Below the pieces are notes generated by a model. It ran no database searches. It saw nothing but the letters and a program-made list of their open reading frames with translations, and was not told the origin of the DNA. From positions 29,046,501 through 29,110,500 of the forward strand of contig OY756957.1 in NCBI GenBank assembly GCA_963580455.1: DNA of 64,000 bases, written 5' to 3'. Shown here in pieces: positions 60,201 to 64,000 of the stretch. The number at the start of each line of letters is the position of its first letter. Position 1 is the first letter of the stretch. The DNA comes from Euonymus europaeus. Its lineage: Eukaryota; Streptophyta; Magnoliopsida; Celastrales; Celastraceae. A program made the position numbers and the translations under genes.

Positions 60201-61019
60201 GGCCATGTTATGTTTATTGGTGCCGATGTCAATCATCCCGGCTCTTATAATTCAACAAGTCCATCTATAGCAGCTGTTGTTTCCACTGTGAATTGGCCTG
60301 CTGCAAATAAATATGTAGCACGAATCCAACCCCAAGATCACCGAGCAGAGAAGATTCTAAATTTTGGGCGCATGTGTTTGGAGCTTGTTGATACTTATGC
60401 CAAGCTAAATCAAACAAGGCCAGAAGAGATCATAATATTTCGTGATGGAGTAAGTGATGGCCAATTTGACATGGTTGTCAATGAAGAACTAGCAGATCTT
60501 AGGAGGAGATTTGGGGCATTGAATTACTCCCCTACCATCACAGTTATTGTGGTCCAAAAGCGACACCTGACTCGTTTATTTCCAGAGAATGAAGTGGATG
60601 GTGGTTCCACTGGTAATGTGCCTCCAGGCACGGTGGTTGATACAAAAATCAATCACCATGCGAAGACTGACTTTTATCTTAGCAGCCATTACGGTAATAT
60701 CGGGACAAGCAAGCCTGCGCACTATCACGTCTTGTATAATGAGCACAACTTTACACTCGATGAACTGCAAGAGCTTTGTTATCACATGTGCTTCACATGT
60801 GCTCAGTGTGCTAAGCCAGTCTCCGTAGTCCCCCCTGTGTGGTATGCTGACCGTGCTGCTTACAGAGGTAGCCTCTACTATGAAGCAATTGAGTCGCAAA
60901 AATCTTCTTCTTCATCATCATCATCATCAGCGGCAGCTACTTCCTCAGCAGTAGCTTCCTTTGACGAGCAACTGTTTAGGTTGCATGATAACGTGGACGA
61001 CACTATGTTTTTCCTTTGA
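57273..61019 (+). CDS. AGO2: Argonaute, AGO2/AGO3 clade, copy B
   Basis: Exons 57273-57597, 58121-59231 and 59570-61019 give 961 residues. Both introns have the same phases as in copy A. The Gly/Arg/Gln-rich N-terminus (1-108) is followed by the N domain (YLRLHVNHFLVKYNQESMIR), PAZ region (YLSGTSTSIPRD onward), MID and PIWI. The triad is Asp698 (GADVNHPGSY), Asp771 (FRDGVSDGQF) and Asp906 (VWYADRAAYR), again the all-Asp set. The C-terminus has a Ser-run coded by TCA/TCT repeats and ends DDTMFFL. Copy B lies about 1.3 kb behind copy A on the same strand and diverges mainly in the N-terminal region and PAZ. Whether it corresponds to AGO3 of Arabidopsis or to a separate lineage-specific duplicate cannot be told here. 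Confidence 0.95.
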
Positions 61020-63284
61020 GATTCCAGTCATGGTTTTCAACCTCCTTTCCTTTGCAGAGTGGCAAAGAAGTTTCAAGTCTCGATATTTCTATCTAGTATT
61101 ACGAAGAATAATTATGTTGCAATGCTAGAATGGCAGTTCACTCCTATTCATATGCAAACTAAGGTGTTTGTGCGTGAATCTAAGGTTTTGTATTTCCGAG
61201 AGTTTCTTGGGTTCTGCAGGCCATGCTTGGATATGGGATGCAGAAGTATAGTGTGATTGTGTTCATGTCGGATGTTGGCGCGATGCGGTTACTGAGTTGG
61301 GCTTGCTAGTCTTTAGTAGTATTTGCTTGCTGCTTCAGTTGTTTGTGTTTTGGAAGAAGACTTGATTGTTGCTATTATTATGTTCTGGTTTTACATTTTA
61401 ATTTTCTGGTTTTCATGAAGAACAATTTGTATTCTGTAGTCCAGCCTGTGCTACATTCTGAGACCATGAGCATTAAGATGGTTGCCTTGCAGGACTACAT
61501 TCTTTTTTACAAAATTTTGAAAAATATATTTGTATTTTGATTGTATTTTTAGGAATTCAACTATGTAGTTCTTTTCTAAAATAAAAATTAAATTCAACAT
61601 ACAAAAATCATGACAATTTTCTGCCATTGGATATGAGATTAAAACTTCCTAATTGTTGGTTAGTGGAAGTGTCTTTTTGTTGTGAAAAAACAAGAAAGAA
61701 TTGTGGAGAATGAATGTCTATCTGCAGCTATTTTAGCACTGTTATTCTATCATATTTTTATATAAAAAAAAATTATTAGGAGTCGTAAAAACGATCAAAA
61801 TGTGAATACATTTTTCGAAGTTAAAAAAATTATTTAATTCTATATTGAAACTAGAGCGGGTGCTGTAGTTTTTTTTCCTGGGGCTATCAAAAAATGTCAA
61901 CAAAATCGAAATCGATCAAGACTAAATCGACTGGTCGGGTTTTTCTTTAAAAATCATTTCACATTTTCTACTAAAATCGAACAAAAAATTGACATTACCT
62001 ACTAAATGATTTAGCTAAAATATGTCAAAAAACCAACCATTGACACACATAATTTTTTCTACAGCAACTCAAAATGGTGATTTTTTTTAAAAAAAAATGT
62101 TTCTGTAATAAATCCCACGGACTCAATATAAATGGACAATATGAATATGATCCAAGATAAAATCATTTGGCAAATAAAAATAATTTTATTCATTTTCCAT
62201 TTTTGTTTAACTGCACATCCTGTCTACTAATAACCTCACACATGTTAATAATGATTTTTATTTGATGTCTTAAGAGCATAGTTATCCTTTATTGATATAC
62301 AAAAAATAAAATATTCAAAGGGTTTTGGTGCTTGACAATCAACCCTTCTCGATACGTATATTTAAAGGGTTGTGCTAATTATATGAAATAATTTACATCT
62401 GTAACATACAGTCACATGTGACACAATCATAAAACAAAAAATTTTGATGGCAAAAATAAAATTTAAAATCATAAAAATATGAGTGTTATGGATCCAATAT
62501 TAGAGTTTCCGTCCCTGTTTGGATTATCACTCATGCTCTCAGACGCTCTCAGCTTTTACGCTTTACGAGAGCTTTTACTCTATGAGGCATACTCTGATCC
62601 AAACTGACCCTCCGATATTTAAAAACTTGCCGCTGCACTCACGGCAGGAGTTGACCCGACCCGTCCTTATTTGTAGTTATCATTTTCTCTTACTAACAAA
62701 TTTATACACAGCATACGTGGCCACACTCGAATGACACGTCATTGTTCCCTGTATTCAAAGGCAGTGCTGTACTGCAGTCTAGGAGAGTATGCTCCCAGTT
62801 CAACGAACGAGCTCATCCGCAACGAATACTCTTATCCTTTAATTGTGTGGTTAACGATTTGTTTTCGTGTGGGCGCTTTAATTAATTGGGTAGCGGGTAA
62901 CCCACCTTGACTCTAGAGCCTTGAAATCGTCTCTGTGATATTTGGATCTTAGTAGAGCCACTCAGGCTATAATCGGGCATCTTGATGGGCGATTCGTTCT
63001 TTTTCAAAAGTCATGATTCATAAGTTGTGCCAAAACTCTCGCCTTCACCATACGGGTTTTTCACCAGGGCCACTTTGAGTAGTCTCTTCACCATACCCTT
63101 ATTAACCAGGTTGAACTACAAAACAGTTCGATCAAATAACGGTACAAAAACAGTACACTTTTTCACCGTTAGATTGAATCTTACCATCTTCATCATTAAA
63201 AAAATAAATAAAAATAGATGTTCACCTTGCCCATCTAACTATTTGACGCGTTTCCGTTTTTGCGTCTTCTTATTTCGTCTGCAG
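61020..63284. other. AGO2 copy B 3' UTR and spacer before the NLP gene
   Basis: The first 260 bp are the 3' UTR, with the block shared with copy A. The remainder is AT-rich with no supportable gene. Near 63250-63284 a pyrimidine-rich tract ending TCGTCTGCAG abuts the NLP start codon, consistent with a 5' UTR intron acceptor. Confidence 0.55.
61163..61183 (+). promoter_or_regulatory. miR403 target site, 3' UTR of AGO2 copy B
   Basis: The site ends TTTGTGCGTGAATCTAA, 144 nt after the stop. Pairing to miR403 is perfect over miRNA positions 1-18, with mismatches at 19 and 21 only. Both tandem genes therefore keep the same predicted control. Confidence 0.9.
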
Positions 63285-63609
63285 ATGCCCGAACCAGATG
63301 AAGAGAAGAAGTCAACACCGAAGGACCTTGCTCCTGCTGCTATAAGAGCAATTACTGCCGCTAAGACCGAGGCGATCGTGGAAATTGATGCTGACATGTA
63401 CAATTCTTGGCCTTTAGATCAAATCTCCTTTGCTTCCAATATTCTGTCTCCATTTCTGGTCTCCTCCTCCGAACAACCTTATTCTCCGCTCTGGGCCTTC
63501 TCCGATGCTGTCGACGAAAACGCTTCCGCTGCAGCAAGTGCTCATGCCAAATTCGCTGTCGCTTCTGCCACCGGCCTTAGAATCTTTGATTACCCTATCT
63601 TTCTCTTAG
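63285..63609 (+). CDS. NIN-like protein (NLP6/7 type), first coding exon, partial gene
   Basis: Start ATG immediately follows a CTGCAG acceptor. The exon encodes about 108 residues, ending at a GT donor (63610). The acidic N-terminus MPEPDEEKK is followed by the family block NSWPLDQISFASNILSPFLV and the EQPYSPLWAFSD motif, then RIFDYPIFLL. This is the N-terminus of NLP6/NLP7-like nitrate-responsive transcription factors. The RWP-RK DNA-binding and PB1 domains would lie beyond the window. The DNA after 63609 reads in frame for a while but loses family similarity, so the donor is preferred. The exact NLP subgroup cannot be settled from this exon. Confidence 0.82.
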
Positions 63610-64000
63610 GTTGGGATCATGTCTGTTCATTTGAATATCCTTGTTTTAATTTGATCATTTTACAGGTTCATGCTCGTTGTTCTCGTGGTTGATATTTGTG
63701 CTTATATTTGTCTAATTTGGATTTCAAATTGTTTTCAGAATTCGATCGTTCATGTTGTCTCGATTGTGTTTGTTTGAGGAGCAATTGCGTAACTTATTTT
63801 CTTTATTTTTTTATTTAAGCAAAAACTCATGAATGTATTTTGAGAAGTTCTAGTTTCCTTTCTCTGATATTGGTTTATTTAGTGTTCGTTGGCAGCCAAG
63901 AATTTGAAGTTTTAACAAAAATTGAACCGACTAACTTGACAATAATTATCGAAATTGTGAACTACTATTCCGATGAGGGGAACAACGTTAATATATTGTT
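63610..64000 (+). other. NLP gene intron (to window edge)
   Basis: AT-rich sequence after the first coding exon, starting GTTGGGATC. No further exon was recognised before the window ends. Confidence 0.6.

Noticed and set aside
61059..61256. 65-residue ORF after AGO2 copy B
   Set aside because: Lies in the 3' UTR and includes the miR403 site; conservation is best explained at RNA level, noted as a finding rather than a gene.
62519..62734. ORF before the NLP gene
   Set aside because: No recognisable family, in upstream AT-rich sequence.

Overview
This window is nuclear DNA of a flowering plant, a eudicot and probably a rosid. The genes have many GT-AG introns, and intergenic DNA is AT-rich and full of transposon debris. 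Protein families diagnostic of land plants are present: an AGO2/AGO3-clade Argonaute pair, a PP2-type phloem lectin, a PLS-class PPR protein, an RBR ligase with an RNase H-like N-terminus, and an NIN-like protein. No prokaryotic, organellar or viral gene block was seen.

Layout: (1) 0-6.7 kb: a MIR167 gene on the minus strand with its own TATA box, an exact 120-bp tandem duplication, a 1.8-kb element with about 140-bp terminal inverted repeats, and a 5'-truncated LINE. (2) 6.7-25 kb: LCAT4-like phospholipase/acyltransferase (+, 11 exons), PP2-A9-like lectin (-, 3 exons) and exocyst subunit EXO84C (-, 7 exons), followed by a MITE. (3) 25.9-35.5 kb: plastid FKBP18-like isomerase (+, 4 exons), intronless TAF8-like histone-fold protein (-), a defective 3.3-kb PIF/Harbinger transposon with TTA target duplication, and a ZIP metal transporter (+, 3 exons). 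(4) 37-50 kb: RBR E3 ligase (+, 3 coding exons), a second truncated LINE with a 16-bp target duplication, an O-fucosyltransferase-like protein (-), a solo LTR with a 5-bp target duplication, and a PPR protein (-). (5) 51-61 kb: two tandem AGO2-type Argonautes (+, 3 coding exons each), each with a near-perfect miR403 site in the 3' UTR. (6) 63.3 kb to the edge: first coding exon of an NLP6/7-type transcription factor.

Two small-RNA themes meet here. MIR167 makes the miRNA known to regulate ARF6/ARF8. The AGO2 pair are small-RNA effectors that are themselves predicted miR403 targets. From memory of Arabidopsis numbering, MIR167D, PP2-A9, a bromodomain-type TAF, ZIP10, AGO2 and AGO3 all lie at At1g31170-At1g31290, so the window appears to be a conserved ancestral block with extra genes interleaved. 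Exon coordinates were derived by hand from GT-AG sites, reading frame and family conservation. Every complete gene model closes in frame. UTR ends and transcription starts are mostly not determinable from sequence alone.
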